A stretch of DNA of 64,000 nt from Polynucleobacter sp. MWH-UH35A (GTDB lineage: Bacteria; Pseudomonadota; Gammaproteobacteria; Burkholderiales; Burkholderiaceae): positions 124,001-188,000 of the forward strand of contig NZ_CP061285.1 of NCBI RefSeq assembly GCF_018687075.1, given 5' to 3'. The notes beneath the pieces are model-generated. The model did no database searches, was not told where the DNA came from, and worked only from the letters and a program-made list of their open reading frames with translations. Both the position numbers and the translations under genes were made by a program. Of the stretch, positions 38,539-49,090 are shown in pieces. Position 1 is the first letter of the stretch, and the number at the start of each line of letters is the position of its first letter.

Positions 38539-40161
38539 ATGTTGACCTTAGAAAACACTTTTGCAAATTCAGCTTTCATGGCTGATGAGGGCTATCAGGC
38601 GCCTAACCGATTCCTTATTTTGGGTTTGGGTGAGTCTGGCGTAGCCATGGCGAAGTGGTGCTTACGCAATGGCGCAAAAGTACGACTTGTGGATACCCGT
38701 GATCAGTCAACATTGACTGAGCGTCAAAAGGCTTGGCTTGAAGAGCTGCGTATTGCAGGTTTAAGTGATATTTGTTTTGGCTCTTTAGATGATGGCTTAT
38801 TGAAAGACATCGATGTTATTGGCATTAGTCCAGGGCTGTCTCCGGTTCAAGATCCAATTTATTCATTCTTGGTTAAAGCTGAACAAGCTGAAATCGATAT
38901 CTGGAGCGAGATAGAGTTTTTTGCCCGTGCAATTTCAGCTTTAAGCCGTATGGCCCAAGCTCAAGAGTTAAGTTATGCAACTTCAGTATTGGCTATTACT
39001 GGTACAAACGGTAAAACCACTACCACTGCATTAACCGGTCAACTTTGCGAACGCGCCGGTAAGAAGGTTGCTGTTGCGGGCAATATTAGCCCTGCTGCTC
39101 TAGAAAAGCTCATGAGTTGCTTGGATATTGCTGATCAAATTCTCGATATGCCCGATGTTTGGGTCTTGGAGTTATCTAGCTTTCAGTTGGTCTATACCCA
39201 CACTTTTAATGCAACTGCAGCAACCGTACTCAATATTACCCAAGACCACTTAGATTGGCATGGTGATATGCAGTCTTATGTAGACGCAAAATCCAAAATA
39301 TTTGGTGCCGATACGGTATGCATTCTGAATCGTGATGACTCGTTGGTAATGGGTTTGCTTTCGGAAGCGCAAAAAGCGGAAAAATCTATTGTGACCTTTG
39401 GCTCAAATCGCCCAGATGAGCAGGGTGCTTTTGGTATTGAGCACGACTTGCGCGCTGGCGGAATTGATTGGCTGGTATGGGCTGAAGTGGATGAGGACGT
39501 AGAGCCTAAGCCTAAGCGTCGTCGTAAGTCTGCAGCTGTTGAGGAAGAGGAGCCATTGCGACTCAAGCGTTTGATCCCGGCAGATGCTTTAAGAATTCGT
39601 GGTCGCCACAATGCCTTAAATGCGTTGGCTGCGCTTGCCTTAGCGCGTGCAGCTAACTTGCCAATGAACGTACTGTTGCATGGTTTGCGCGATTACCATG
39701 GTGAGCCACATCGCGTACAAAGTATTGCAATCGTTAAAGACGTTGAGTATGTCGATGACAGCAAGGGCACTAATGTGGGCGCAACAGTAGCCGCCCTAAA
39801 TGGCCTGGGTAGCAATGAATCAGGAAAACGCATTTGGTTAATTGCCGGTGGCGATGGCAAAGGGCAAGATTTCAGTCCATTGCGGGAGCCAGCTTTACGC
39901 TTTGTGAAGGGCGCCTTCTTAATTGGAAAAGATGGCGCTGCGATTGGCGAGGCCTTAGGCTCTGGAATTCCAAGCACTCATTGCGGTGATTTAGTTTCAG
40001 CAGTGCGGGCTGCGGCAGCACAAGCTATATCGGGAGATTTAGTGCTGTTATCTCCAGCTTGCGCGAGTTTGGATCAATTCCGTGACTATAAAGAACGTGC
40101 TCAAGTATTTGCTTCAGAAGTCGAAGAGCTAGGAATGCATTTTGAAGGAGTTCAGGCATGA
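38539..40161 (+). CDS. murD: UDP-MurNAc-L-alanine--D-glutamate ligase (enlarged)
   Basis: Adds D-glutamate to UDP-MurNAc-L-Ala. It has the N-terminal FLILGLGESGVAMAKWCL, the P-loop AITGTNGKTTTTALTGQL, LNITQDHLDWHGDMQSYVDAK and DDSKGTNVGATVAAL. At 540 residues it is about 100 longer than E. coli MurD. The extra sequence includes 13 residues before the usual start, a stretch around residues 130-150, and a low-complexity basic then acidic segment (KPKRRRKSAAVEEEEP, about residues 323-338) before the conserved IRGRHNALNALAALALA. All catalytic motifs are kept. It is 13 bp after mraY and overlaps ftsW by 4 bp. Confidence 0.96.
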   Translation: MLTLENTFANSAFMADEGYQAPNRFLILGLGESGVAMAKWCLRNGAKVRLVDTRDQSTLTERQKAWLEELRIAGLSDICFGSLDDGLLKDIDVIGISPGLSPVQDPIYSFLVKAEQAEIDIWSEIEFFARAISALSRMAQAQELSYATSVLAITGTNGKTTTTALTGQLCERAGKKVAVAGNISPAALEKLMSCLDIADQILDMPDVWVLELSSFQLVYTHTFNATAATVLNITQDHLDWHGDMQSYVDAKSKIFGADTVCILNRDDSLVMGLLSEAQKAEKSIVTFGSNRPDEQGAFGIEHDLRAGGIDWLVWAEVDEDVEPKPKRRRKSAAVEEEEPLRLKRLIPADALRIRGRHNALNALAALALARAANLPMNVLLHGLRDYHGEPHRVQSIAIVKDVEYVDDSKGTNVGATVAALNGLGSNESGKRIWLIAGGDGKGQDFSPLREPALRFVKGAFLIGKDGAAIGEALGSGIPSTHCGDLVSAVRAAAAQAISGDLVLLSPACASLDQFRDYKERAQVFASEVEELGMHFEGVQA

Positions 40162-41429
40162 ACTTAAGAGAGAAATTCTTCCCTGAAAATCGTCTCGGAT
40201 TAAATCGCTTTTGGAATTTTTCCCGAGGTGGGATAGATAACTTCCGTACTGGTTTGCGAGATGCGGTATCTGGGGTAGAGCAAACCCGTTCCCGCATGAT
40301 GGATTATGACCAGTTGCTAGTCTGGGCTGTTTTATCTTTGATGTTGATTGGCTTAGTAATGGTGTATTCCGCTTCCATTACTTTGGCTGATGGACCGAAG
40401 TATGCAAACTACAGTAGCAATTTCTTTCTCATTCGCCATTTGATTTCGTTAGCAATTGCAATTGGAGTTGGAATTTGGGCATTTAAGATTCCCACAAAAG
40501 TTTGGGATCGTTATTCACCGGTGATTTTTGGATTCACAGTTTTGTTGCTCATCGCTGTTTTGATTCCTGGAGTCGGCAAGGGTGTAAATGGTGCTAAGCG
40601 CTGGATCCCTTTGGGCTTGATGAACTTTCAGCCATCTGAGTTAATGAAATTTGCGGCAGTGATCTTTGCGGCAAGTTATACCGTTCAACGTCAGGAATAT
40701 CTCCACTCCTTTGTGAAGGGCATGCTGCCAATGGGTATTGCAGTTGCTCTGGTGGGTGGATTATTAATGGCGGAGCCCGACATGGGCGCATTCGTGGTGG
40801 TTGCCTTAATCGCATTTGGCATTCTGTTTTTGGGCGGCATTAACGCTAAGTTGTTTGGCGGATTAATTTTGGTCGGCTTAATGAGTGGCGCAACCATGAT
40901 TGCGCTCTCCCCATTTCGTCGTGGCCGTATGTTGGCCTTTATGGATCCATGGCAAGTAGATAACGCAGCCAATAAAGGTTATCAATTGACCCATTCACTG
41001 ATGGCATTTGGCCGCGGCGAATGGTTTGGTACAGGACTTGGCGGTAGCGTAGAAAAATTGCACTACTTACCAGAAGCGCATACCGACTTCATCATGGCCG
41101 TCATTGGTGAAGAGTTGGGCTTTGTTGGCGTAGTCGTGATGATCTTCTTGTTCTATTGGATCGTACGTCGCGCCTTCTTAATTGGCCGTACTGCTTTGCA
41201 ACTAGATCGTAGTTTTGCAGGCCTTGCTGCAAAAGGCGTTGCCATTTGGATTGGCTGGCAGGCATTTATCAATATGGGCGTGAACCTTGGACTGTTACCA
41301 ACCAAAGGCTTGACTTTGCCATTGGTAAGTTATGGCGGCTCTGGAATTTTGATGAACGCAGTTGCTGTTGCAATGTTGTTGCGCATCGATTTTGAAAACC
41401 GCATTCTCATGCGTGGAGGGAAGCTTTGA
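40158..41429 (+). CDS. ftsW: Septal peptidoglycan glycosyltransferase FtsW
   Basis: SEDS-family glycosyltransferase that polymerises lipid II at the septum together with FtsI. After a cytoplasmic N-terminal extension of about 50 residues come about ten membrane segments; AKRWIPLGLMNFQPSELMKFA, AEPDMGAFVVV (with the catalytic Asp region), YQLTHSLMAFGRGEWFGTGLG and LPLVSYGGSGILMN are diagnostic. Starts within ATGA shared with murD. Confidence 0.97.
   Translation: MNLREKFFPENRLGLNRFWNFSRGGIDNFRTGLRDAVSGVEQTRSRMMDYDQLLVWAVLSLMLIGLVMVYSASITLADGPKYANYSSNFFLIRHLISLAIAIGVGIWAFKIPTKVWDRYSPVIFGFTVLLLIAVLIPGVGKGVNGAKRWIPLGLMNFQPSELMKFAAVIFAASYTVQRQEYLHSFVKGMLPMGIAVALVGGLLMAEPDMGAFVVVALIAFGILFLGGINAKLFGGLILVGLMSGATMIALSPFRRGRMLAFMDPWQVDNAANKGYQLTHSLMAFGRGEWFGTGLGGSVEKLHYLPEAHTDFIMAVIGEELGFVGVVVMIFLFYWIVRRAFLIGRTALQLDRSFAGLAAKGVAIWIGWQAFINMGVNLGLLPTKGLTLPLVSYGGSGILMNAVAVAMLLRIDFENRILMRGGKL
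41416..41428 (+). promoter_or_regulatory. Strong ribosome site deciding a TTG start for murG
   Basis: GGAGGG at 41416-41420-ish sits 5-6 bases before TTG (41426-41428), which is read as the start of murG and overlaps the ftsW stop TGA (41427-41429). No ATG in the right frame lies before the conserved MAGGTGGH motif, so TTG is the only reasonable start. Confidence 0.75.
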
Positions 41430-42499
41430 CAAAGCCCTCAATTCTTGTGATGGCTGGTGGCACTGGTGGGCATATCTTCCCAGGCCTTGCTGTCGCTGAA
41501 TATTTGCGGATTTGCGGTTGGAATGTCTCTTGGTTGGGAAATCAAGCGGGCATGGAGTATCGCCTTGTGAAGTCTTGTGAGTTTCCATTTGAGGCAGTTG
41601 AGTTTGGTGGTCTGCGTGGCAAGGGATTAAAAGCCAAGTTAATGTTGCCGATAAACCTCATGCGGGCTTGCTTTCAGAGCTGGAAGATCATGCGCCGTGT
41701 AAAACCCAATGTAGTTTTAGGAATGGGTGGTTACATCACTTTCCCAGGCGGATTGATGAGTAAGTTCTTGAAGCGTCCTTTGGTATTGCATGAAGCGAAT
41801 TCAGTTGCAGGTAGTGCGAATCGTGCCTTGAGCAAAATTGCCATGCGTACTTTGACTGGATTTCCCAATACGATGCCAAATGCAGAGTGGGTTGGTAATC
41901 CGATTCGCGAAGAGTTTGATCACATGCTGACGCCTGCAGAGCGTTATGAGCAGCGCCAAGGACCTCTTTCAATTTTAGTAGTAGGCGGCAGCCTGGGAGC
42001 TGCGGCATTAAACGAAAACATTCCTGCCGCTTTAGCATTGATTCCGGCTGAGTCACGGCCAAAAGTGATTCACCAGGCGGGTGATAAGCATTTGGCAGAT
42101 CTCCAAAAAAGATATGCGGATGCTGGAGTAGATGCGGATATTCGTCCATTTATTGATGACATGCCAGCAGCGTATTCACAGGCAGATTTAGTCATTTGTC
42201 GTTCTGGCGCTATGACAGTCTCAGAAATAGCTGCTTGTGGAGTTGCTTCTTGCTTGATTCCATTTCCTCATGCAATTGATGATCATCAAACTGCTAATGC
42301 GCGGTTTTTATCAGATGCCGATGCGGCAGTTTTATTGCCACAGCCATTGCTGAACCCACAGGATTTGGCATTGATGATTCAAAACTTCAATCGCGCGGAC
42401 TTAAAAGAGATGGCATTGCGTGCTCATGCTTTAGCAAAGCCGCACGCTACCCAGCGAGTGGCTGAAGTGTGTGCTGATTGTGCGGGGGTCGGTATATGA
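41426..42499 (+). CDS. murG: UDP-GlcNAc:lipid I N-acetylglucosamine transferase MurG
   Basis: Peripheral membrane glycosyltransferase of 357 residues that converts lipid I to lipid [55 protein letters not shown] and the UDP-GlcNAc-binding [34 protein letters not shown] are typical. The start codon is TTG. The stop overlaps the murC ATG. Confidence 0.97.
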   Translation: MTKPSILVMAGGTGGHIFPGLAVAEYLRICGWNVSWLGNQAGMEYRLVKSCEFPFEAVEFGGLRGKGLKAKLMLPINLMRACFQSWKIMRRVKPNVVLGMGGYITFPGGLMSKFLKRPLVLHEANSVAGSANRALSKIAMRTLTGFPNTMPNAEWVGNPIREEFDHMLTPAERYEQRQGPLSILVVGGSLGAAALNENIPAALALIPAESRPKVIHQAGDKHLADLQKRYADAGVDADIRPFIDDMPAAYSQADLVICRSGAMTVSEIAACGVASCLIPFPHAIDDHQTANARFLSDADAAVLLPQPLLNPQDLALMIQNFNRADLKEMALRAHALAKPHATQRVAEVCADCAGVGI

Positions 42500-43932
42500 A
42501 ACATATCGTTCAACAAATTCACTTCATTGGTATCGGTGGCGCTGGTATGAGCGGCATTGCAGAAGTGCTTTTGAATTTGGGATATCAAGTTTCCGGGTCT
42601 GATCTGGCTGATGGAGTAGTTACCAAGCGTCTGAGAGAGTTGGGCGCTGTTATTCATATTGGGCATGACCCCAAGAACATCGGCACTGCTGAGGCGGTTG
42701 TCATTTCAACTGCAGTTGCTGGCAATAATCCTGAGGTCTTGGCTGCACGTGCTGCAAAGATTCCAGTGATTCAGCGTGCTGTGATGTTGGGTGAGTTGAT
42801 GCGCCTCAAGCAAGGTATTGCAATCGCTGGCACCCATGGCAAAACAACCACCACTAGCTTAGTTGCGTCAGTTTTGGCTGAGGGCGGTCTAGATCCGACA
42901 TTTGTGATTGGCGGCAAACTCAATTCAGCTGGCGCTAATGCTCGCTTAGGGCGCGGCGACTTTATTGTTGTTGAAGCAGATGAATCCGATGCTTCTTTCT
43001 TGCAATTATTTCCAGCGATGGAAGTGGTAACCAATATCGATGCTGATCATATGGATACCTATCAGCATGATATGGCGCGCCTAAAGCAAGCATTTGTACA
43101 GTTTATTCAGCGTATGCCTTTCTATGGTGTTGCAGTGCTGTGCATCGATGATGCAAATGTGCGCGACATCATTCCATTTGTGTCTCAGCCAGTACTTCGT
43201 TATGGCTTATCAGAAGATGCAGATATTCGCGCAAGCAATGTACGTGCAGATGGCACACGGATGCATTTCACAGTGGATCGCCGCACCGTGCGCAGACACG
43301 GTAATAAGCCAGGCCCTCTAAATGTCACACTGAACTTACCGGGCTTACATAATGTCCGTAACGCTTTGGCGGCTATTAGCATCGCTACTGAGTTGGGTGT
43401 GAGTGATGATGCCATTACTAAGGCCCTCTCAGAATTTGGCGGAGTAGGTCGTCGCTTTCAGCGCTATGGCGAAGTTCCATTGGCGTCGGGTGGTAGCTTT
43501 ACTTTGATTGATGATTATGGACACCATCCTGTAGAAATGGCGGCAACCTTAGCCGCAGCTAGGGGAGCATACCCAGATCGTCGCTTGGTGCTGGCATTCC
43601 AACCGCACCGCTTCACGAGAACACGTGATTGCTTCGGTGAGTTTGTGCAGGTCCTTCGAAGCTTTGATGCCTTAGTGTTGACAGACGTCTATCCAGCGGG
43701 CGAAGCAAAAATTCCGGGGGCAGATGGTAAGAGCTTAATGAAGGCCGCTATTGCAGAAGATAAAAATTCCAAGGCTTTATTAAATTCAGGCGCAGTTGCT
43801 TATGCTGCAAATATTGCTGAGATGCCAGAAAAATTGAGTCAAGTTCTACAAGATGGGGATGTATTAATTACGATGGGCGCAGGTTCAATTTCTGCTTTGC
43901 CATATACGCTGTCGGAGGCAAAGCATGTCTGA
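42496..43932 (+). CDS. murC: UDP-N-acetylmuramate--L-alanine ligase
   Basis: First amino-acid ligase of the peptidoglycan stem. From the ATG at 42496 (ATGA overlap with murG) it is 478 residues starting [25 protein letters not shown]; the frame opens earlier, at 42478, without support. Motifs: [16 protein letters not shown] (P-loop), [40 protein letters not shown] and [11 protein letters not shown]. It overlaps ddl by 8 bp. Confidence 0.97.
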   Translation: MKHIVQQIHFIGIGGAGMSGIAEVLLNLGYQVSGSDLADGVVTKRLRELGAVIHIGHDPKNIGTAEAVVISTAVAGNNPEVLAARAAKIPVIQRAVMLGELMRLKQGIAIAGTHGKTTTTSLVASVLAEGGLDPTFVIGGKLNSAGANARLGRGDFIVVEADESDASFLQLFPAMEVVTNIDADHMDTYQHDMARLKQAFVQFIQRMPFYGVAVLCIDDANVRDIIPFVSQPVLRYGLSEDADIRASNVRADGTRMHFTVDRRTVRRHGNKPGPLNVTLNLPGLHNVRNALAAISIATELGVSDDAITKALSEFGGVGRRFQRYGEVPLASGGSFTLIDDYGHHPVEMAATLAAARGAYPDRRLVLAFQPHRFTRTRDCFGEFVQVLRSFDALVLTDVYPAGEAKIPGADGKSLMKAAIAEDKNSKALLNSGAVAYAANIAEMPEKLSQVLQDGDVLITMGAGSISALPYTLSEAKHV

Positions 43933-44938
43933 GGTAGGTTTTAATTTGAGCACTTGGGGTGATCGCGTGAAGGCTAGCTTATCTAGCCTAGATCTCAAGT
44001 CATTGGGTCGTGTTGGCGTTTTGCTCGGCGGTAAATCTGGCGAAAGAGAAATTTCTCTCATGTCAGGTAATGGTGTTTTGGATGCGTTGCGATCAAAAGG
44101 GGTCGACGCCCATGCCTTCGATACTGGTTTACGTTGCCCAACCGAATTGGCTAAAGAAAATTTCGATCGTATTTTTATCTCTCTTCACGGTCGCTTTGGT
44201 GAGGACGGAACTATTCAGGGTTTGCTTGAATTATTGGGGCTGCCTTATACAGGTAGTGGTGTATTGGCCTCTGCTTTGGCGATCGACAAGATTGTTACAA
44301 AGCAGGTCTGGATTAGCAGTGGACTCGCCACTCCTAAATATGAAGAGTTAACTGCTGATAGCGACTGGAATGCAGTGGTGAACCATTTGGGCTTGCCGCT
44401 AATTGTTAAGCCTGCTCATGAAGGTTCATCTTTGGGGTTAACCAAAGTCAAATCAGTGGATGAGTTGCCGGCCGCATACAAACTTGCCGCTGGCTTAGAC
44501 AAAAAAGTCATTGCAGAAACCTGCATCATTGGCGATGAATTGACTTGCCCGCTGGTGGGTCAAGGTAAAACAGCTGAGGCATTACCCGTAATCAAAATTA
44601 TTCCGCCGCAAGCGAACTACGATTTTCATAATAAGTACTTCTCCGATGAAACTCAGTATTTATGCCCAACTGGATTAGCGCCAGAGGTAAATACCGCAGT
44701 TCAGGAATTGGCTCTAGCGGCATACAAGGCCTTGGGTTGCCGTACTTGGGGTCGTGCTGATGTGATGCTCGATCAAAAGACGGGCAAGCCTTATTTGCTG
44801 GAGATGAATACCTCACCAGGTATGACTTCTCACTCTTTGGTGCCTATGGCTGCCAAAGCTGCTGGTATTGAATATGCAGACTTGGTGCTGTGGCTGCTCA
44901 GTCAAACATTGCACCAAAAAGAGGGCGTCCCTGCATGA
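43925..44938 (+). CDS. ddl: D-alanine--D-alanine ligase
   Basis: ATP-grasp enzyme of 337 residues making the D-Ala-D-Ala dipeptide used by Mur[73 protein letters not shown] and [24 protein letters not shown] are visible. It belongs to the DdlB type always found in the dcw cluster. ftsQ starts within its stop (ATGA). Confidence 0.97.
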   Translation: MSEVGFNLSTWGDRVKASLSSLDLKSLGRVGVLLGGKSGEREISLMSGNGVLDALRSKGVDAHAFDTGLRCPTELAKENFDRIFISLHGRFGEDGTIQGLLELLGLPYTGSGVLASALAIDKIVTKQVWISSGLATPKYEELTADSDWNAVVNHLGLPLIVKPAHEGSSLGLTKVKSVDELPAAYKLAAGLDKKVIAETCIIGDELTCPLVGQGKTAEALPVIKIIPPQANYDFHNKYFSDETQYLCPTGLAPEVNTAVQELALAAYKALGCRTWGRADVMLDQKTGKPYLLEMNTSPGMTSHSLVPMAAKAAGIEYADLVLWLLSQTLHQKEGVPA

Positions 44939-45792
44939 GCAACTTCATGGACCGCTTCGGTGAAATTTTCTCTATGTTGATGGCTCCACTTTGGAATCAT
45001 TCTGATCGCATGGAGAAATTGAGCCGCTTCTTGATCCGTTGCTTTGTAGTGATGTTAGTCATTGGTATTTTGGTTTGGCTAAGTCAACGCCCTGTATTTG
45101 CTTTGAAACAGATTCAAATAGAGCCCATTGCAGGACAAACTTTGAAGCATATTAATAAGCCGATTGTGAAGCAGCAGGTTTTGGAGACAGTACAAGGCAA
45201 CTTCTTTAGCGTTCGCTTAGAAGATGTGAAGCGTGGTTTTGAAAGCATGCCGTGGGTGCGGCATGCCAATGTTCGTCGGGTTTGGCCAAATGGCTTGGTA
45301 GTAAGCATTGAAGAGCAAAAACCTTTTGGAACATGGGGTGGAGCTGATAGTCATACCCTCATGAATAGCCATGGTGAACTGTTTACTGGTCGCGTATCCG
45401 AGGTAAGTGATGATCTACGTCTGGTGGATTTCTCTGGTCCTGCAGATGCCGGCAAAGAGGTGATGAGTCTTTATGAAAAAGCCAACAATTGGTTTAAGCC
45501 ATGGGGCGCAGAAGTCACTAGTCTAGCTTTGACTGAGCGCTATGCATGGCATGTAAGGCTTTCAAACGGCATGAAGGTTGAGTTTGGGCGTGATGAAGAG
45601 AGCTCTGACAAAAATTTAACGGAAGAGCGGGTTGCACGCTTGTTTAAGTATTGGCCCCAAGTACAAGAGAAGTGGGCCAACAGAGTTGACGCAGTCGACT
45701 TGCGCTATGCAAATGGTTTCGCAGTTCATCTTGCTTCTGCAAGTTTGAAAAGGAATGAAGTAGACGCTAAAAAAAGTAAGCTGAAGCAATGA
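44935..45792 (+). CDS. ftsQ: Cell division protein FtsQ
   Basis: Bitopic divisome protein of about 285 residues. From the ATG at 44935, which overlaps the ddl stop, it has a cytoplasmic N-terminus, a membrane helix ([15 protein letters not shown], about residues 36-52), the POTRA domain ([10 protein letters not shown] through [27 protein letters not shown]) and the FtsQ beta domain. The frame reaches back to 44890 inside ddl, but that is not supported. A typical C-terminal [12 protein letters not shown] ends the beta domain. Confidence 0.95.
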   Translation: MSNFMDRFGEIFSMLMAPLWNHSDRMEKLSRFLIRCFVVMLVIGILVWLSQRPVFALKQIQIEPIAGQTLKHINKPIVKQQVLETVQGNFFSVRLEDVKRGFESMPWVRHANVRRVWPNGLVVSIEEQKPFGTWGGADSHTLMNSHGELFTGRVSEVSDDLRLVDFSGPADAGKEVMSLYEKANNWFKPWGAEVTSLALTERYAWHVRLSNGMKVEFGRDEESSDKNLTEERVARLFKYWPQVQEKWANRVDAVDLRYANGFAVHLASASLKRNEVDAKKSKLKQ

Positions 45793-45801
45793 GGAATGGT
45801 A

Positions 45802-47031
45802 ATGAGTAAAGACAATCGCGATATTTTGGTTGGATTGGATATTGGTACTTCCAAGGTGGTTGCCTTGGTTGCTGAATTAGCTCCTGATGGTCAATTCAAC
45901 GTGGTTGGTGTTGGTCAAACTGCATCAAAGGGATTAAAGAAGGGCGTTGTCGTCAATATTGAGGCAACTGTTCAATCCATTCAAAAGGCGCTTGAAGAGG
46001 CCGAGGTAATGGCTGATCGCCAGATCGTACAAGTCTTCACCGGCATTGCGGGTAATCACATTGTGAGTTTTAACTCCAGCGGTATGGTTGCTATCCGCGA
46101 TAAAGAAGTTGGCTCTGGAGATGTTGAGCGTGTACTCGAGACAGCAAAAGCAATCAATATCCCAACGGATCAACAGATTTTGCACATTCTGGTTCAAGAA
46201 TTCATTATCGATGGACAGGAAGATGTGCGTGAGCCTATTGGTATGAGTGGACTTCGCTTAGAGGTGAAGGTTCATATTGTTACTGGCGCTGTAAGTGCTG
46301 CGCAAAATATTGTGAAGTGTGTGCGTCGTTGCGGTCTCGAAGTAAATGACTTGATCTTGCAGCCTTTGGCCTCAAGTTTGGCAGTGCTTACTGAAGACGA
46401 GAAAGAGCTTGGCGTTGTATTGGTAGACATTGGTGGCGGTACAACTGACATCGCAATTTATTGCCAGGGCTCAATTCGTCATACTGCGGTGATTCCTATT
46501 GCAGGCGATCAAATTACCAATGATATTGCGATGGCGTTACGCACACCAACGATTGACGCTGAAGATTTGAAGATTGCGCACGGCATTGCCCGTCAAGAAA
46601 TGGCTGACCCTACTGCAATGATTGATGTTCCTGGTGTGGGTGATCGTGAGCCACGCCCAATGTCTAAACAAGCATTAGCTGCAGTCATTGAGCCACGCGT
46701 TGAAGAGTTGTTTACCTTAGTAAGAGGCGTAGTGCGTGATTCTGGCTATGAAGATATGGTTTCTTCTGGAATTGTGCTAACCGGTGGTACTGCATTAATG
46801 CCAGGCATGGTCGAGTTAGCTGAACAGGTCTTCTTAAGGCCGGCGCGCATTGGTACCCCGGAGTATCGAGGCCATCTTCATGAGGTATTACGCAGTCCCA
46901 GATATGCCACCAGCATTGGTTTGCTGATGGAAGGTCAAGCGCAGTTATTGCGTGGCCGTCGTGTTTCTCAATCAGGCGCATTGCAAGGTGTGATTTCGCG
47001 CATGAAGGAATGGTTTGCAGGAAATTTTTAA
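45802..47031 (+). CDS. ftsA: Cell division protein FtsA
   Basis: Actin-like ATPase that ties FtsZ to the membrane and starts divisome assembly. ATP-site motifs ILVGLDIGTSKVVALVAEL, LVDIGGGTTDIAIY and GIVLTGGTALMPGM are present, and the C-terminal amphipathic membrane-targeting helix MKEWFAGNF is intact. Two starts are possible: the ATG at 45796 sits right on the GAGGA ribosome site, so I prefer the ATG at 45802 (409 residues), which is correctly spaced from it. Confidence 0.96.
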   Translation: MSKDNRDILVGLDIGTSKVVALVAELAPDGQFNVVGVGQTASKGLKKGVVVNIEATVQSIQKALEEAEVMADRQIVQVFTGIAGNHIVSFNSSGMVAIRDKEVGSGDVERVLETAKAINIPTDQQILHILVQEFIIDGQEDVREPIGMSGLRLEVKVHIVTGAVSAAQNIVKCVRRCGLEVNDLILQPLASSLAVLTEDEKELGVVLVDIGGGTTDIAIYCQGSIRHTAVIPIAGDQITNDIAMALRTPTIDAEDLKIAHGIARQEMADPTAMIDVPGVGDREPRPMSKQALAAVIEPRVEELFTLVRGVVRDSGYEDMVSSGIVLTGGTALMPGMVELAEQVFLRPARIGTPEYRGHLHEVLRSPRYATSIGLLMEGQAQLLRGRRVSQSGALQGVISRMKEWFAGNF

Positions 47032-47091
47032 GTAATTTTTTTAGTTTTTTTCGTCGTCGTCAACGTAGTACGTTTTTACCTAGGAGGGTAT

Positions 47092-48429
47092 ATGGAATTT
47101 GAAATGTTAGATCAAGAAACAGCTGGCAAAACCATTATTAAAGTGGTTGGAGTTGGTGGTGCAGGTGGTAATGCTGTCCAGCACATGATCCGTCGTGGTG
47201 TTAACGGCGTAGAGTTCATTTGCATGAACACCGATGCTGGCGCTTTACAGCGTTCTGAGGCATCTGTGAATTTGCAACTGGGCTCTAGCGGGTTAGGTGC
47301 TGGCGCTAAACCAGAAATTGGTGCGGCTTCTGCTGAAGAAGCGCGTGCACGCATTGCGGATACATTGCAGGGCGCGCATATGGTATTCATTACTGCAGGT
47401 ATGGGTGGTGGCACTGGAACGGGTGCAGCCCCAATCGTGGCTCAAGTAGCTAAAGAAATGGGCATTCTTACTGTAGGCGTGATCAGTAAGCCATTTGATT
47501 TTGAGGGTGTTAAGCGTTTGAAGGTTGCAGAGAATGGCGCTACCGAACTTGAATCCTATGTAGATTCACTCATTGTCGTGCTTAATGAAAAACTCTTTGA
47601 AGTAATGGGCGAAGATGCTGAGTTCGACAAAGCATTTGCTTGTGCCGATGACGTATTGCATAACGCAGTTTCTGGTATTGCAGAAATCATCAATGTTCAG
47701 GGTTTGATTAACGTTGACTTTGAAGACGTTAAGACCGTGATGGGCGAGCAAGGTAAAGCCATGATGGGAACAGCAACTGTTTCTGGTATGGATCGTGCAC
47801 GTTTGGCTGCTGAGGCTGCAGTTGCTTCACCATTGCTCGAAGGTGTTGATCTATCTGGCGCACGTGGCGTATTGGTAAACATTACTGCAAGCCGTTCATT
47901 GAAGTTGTCTGAGACTCGTGAAGTCATGGCTGCGATTCGTGGCTACGCTGCGGATGATGCAACGGTCATCTTCGGTACTGTTTATGACGAAAGCTTAGGT
48001 GATGCATTACGTGTAACTGTAGTTGCTACTGGTTTGAATAATCCTCAGGCTCGTAAAAACAACCAGCCAGAAGTAGTTTGGAGACAAGCTACTGGTACTC
48101 ATGATGCAATGCCAACAATGGCTGATCTCAATAGTTTTGCCCCTGCAAGCCCATCAGCTGCAATCAGTAAGGTAAGCATGGATTCTGCATTGGGAACTAG
48201 CGCAGGTTTAGCGATGACTGGTGTTGGTAGTGCTCCAGCGGCGGCTCAGCCAGCAAGCACTGGTGTTGATTACAGTCAATACGATTTGCCACGTGTTTTT
48301 CGTAGCTCTCGTGAGGCGACTCCTGCGCCTACATTAGGTGCGGATAGCTCTCCGCAAGCTAAATCCATGTTGGATAAAGGGGCTGATTATTATGAAATCC
48401 CAGCCTTTTTGCGTAAGCAAGCGGATTAA
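47092..48429 (+). CDS. ftsZ: Cell division GTPase FtsZ
   Basis: Tubulin-like GTPase forming the Z ring. The T-loops show [15 protein letters not shown] and the signature [10 protein letters not shown] ([14 protein letters not shown]). The C-terminal conserved peptide [14 protein letters not shown], which binds FtsA and ZapD, follows a linker of about 65 residues. A very good SD (AGGAGGG) stands 4-5 bases before the ATG, and a T-rich 60-bp gap separates it from ftsA. zapD, encoding another Z-ring factor, is at 60.3 kb. Confidence 0.98.
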   Translation: MEFEMLDQETAGKTIIKVVGVGGAGGNAVQHMIRRGVNGVEFICMNTDAGALQRSEASVNLQLGSSGLGAGAKPEIGAASAEEARARIADTLQGAHMVFITAGMGGGTGTGAAPIVAQVAKEMGILTVGVISKPFDFEGVKRLKVAENGATELESYVDSLIVVLNEKLFEVMGEDAEFDKAFACADDVLHNAVSGIAEIINVQGLINVDFEDVKTVMGEQGKAMMGTATVSGMDRARLAAEAAVASPLLEGVDLSGARGVLVNITASRSLKLSETREVMAAIRGYAADDATVIFGTVYDESLGDALRVTVVATGLNNPQARKNNQPEVVWRQATGTHDAMPTMADLNSFAPASPSAAISKVSMDSALGTSAGLAMTGVGSAPAAAQPASTGVDYSQYDLPRVFRSSREATPAPTLGADSSPQAKSMLDKGADYYEIPAFLRKQAD

Positions 48430-48460
48430 TTGACTGCTTAATACAATAGGTAATTGCAAA

Positions 48461-48511
48461 ATGCCAGCGCGGCGCCCCTCCGGACGACGAATCCCGCGCT
48501 TGCGTTGGCAT
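48461..48511. other. GC-rich hairpin-forming element downstream of ftsZ
   Basis: ATGCCAGCGC (48461-48470) pairs with GCGTTGGCAT (48502-48511) in a 10-bp stem with one G-T pair. An alternative inner stem is AGCGCGG (48466-48472) / CCGCGCT (48494-48500). The 30-nt middle is about 70% GC, against a mostly AT-rich surrounding. There is no T-run after it, so it is not a plain intrinsic terminator. It could be an RNA structure of the ftsZ transcript or a leader of the peroxiredoxin gene. Confidence 0.6.
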
Positions 48512-48541
48512 GCTTACTAACAATTACTTATTGGAGATGTC

Positions 48542-49042
48542 ATGATTGCTGTTGGACAAAAATTACCGAACGCTACTCTTTACGAATTTATGGATGAAGA
48601 GAGCGAGGGTTGCTCCTTAGGGCCAAATGCTTTTGAAGTAGAAAAAATGGCAGCTGGCAAAAAGATTGTGTTGTTTGCATTGCCTGGCGCTTTTACGCCA
48701 ACTTGTTCTGCTAAGCATGTGCCTGGATATGTTGAGCGCTACGATGCTATTAAAGCAAAAGGTGTTGATGAGATTTGGTGCGTTTCTGTAAATGATCCAT
48801 TTGTGATGGGTGCATGGGGACGTGATCAAAAAGTTGGTAAAAAAATCCGCATGTTAGGTGACGGTAGTGCCGAGTTCACCAAAAAGCTTGGTTTGGAGTT
48901 AGATTTAACTGCTCGTGGATTTGGTGTGCGTTCTGATCGTTATGCCATGATTATTGAAGATGGTGTAGTGAAGTCATTGGATCGCGAAGCTCCTGGCAAG
49001 TTTGAAGTTAGCGATGCCGCTTCAATTTTGAAAAAGCTGTAA
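48542..49042 (+). CDS. Peroxiredoxin (Prx5/type II family)
   Basis: Thiol peroxidase of 166 residues. The peroxidatic Cys is in PGAFTPTCSAKHVPGYVE (PxxxTxxC), with the typical AMI..DGVV..L end. Two other Cys (SEGCSLG and IWCVSV) could give a resolving partner, but they do not match a known 2-Cys pattern, so it probably uses glutathione or glutaredoxin. It sits between ftsZ and lpxC, an arrangement seen in other Burkholderiales. A GGAG ribosome site precedes the ATG. Confidence 0.94.
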   Translation: MIAVGQKLPNATLYEFMDEESEGCSLGPNAFEVEKMAAGKKIVLFALPGAFTPTCSAKHVPGYVERYDAIKAKGVDEIWCVSVNDPFVMGAWGRDQKVGKKIRMLGDGSAEFTKKLGLELDLTARGFGVRSDRYAMIIEDGVVKSLDREAPGKFEVSDAASILKKL

Positions 49043-49090
49043 ATCGAATTATTTATATAACGAATATCCCCTGAATTTAGATAGCCACAT

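Noticed and set aside
41736..42149. 137-codon open frame on the minus strand
   Set aside because: Antisense to the conserved middle of murG; no ribosome site and no recognisable sequence.
31388..48429. Internal promoters or terminators inside the dcw cluster
   Set aside because: Apart from the T-rich ftsA-ftsZ gap, gene junctions overlap or are under 15 bp, and I could not support any internal site from sequence alone.
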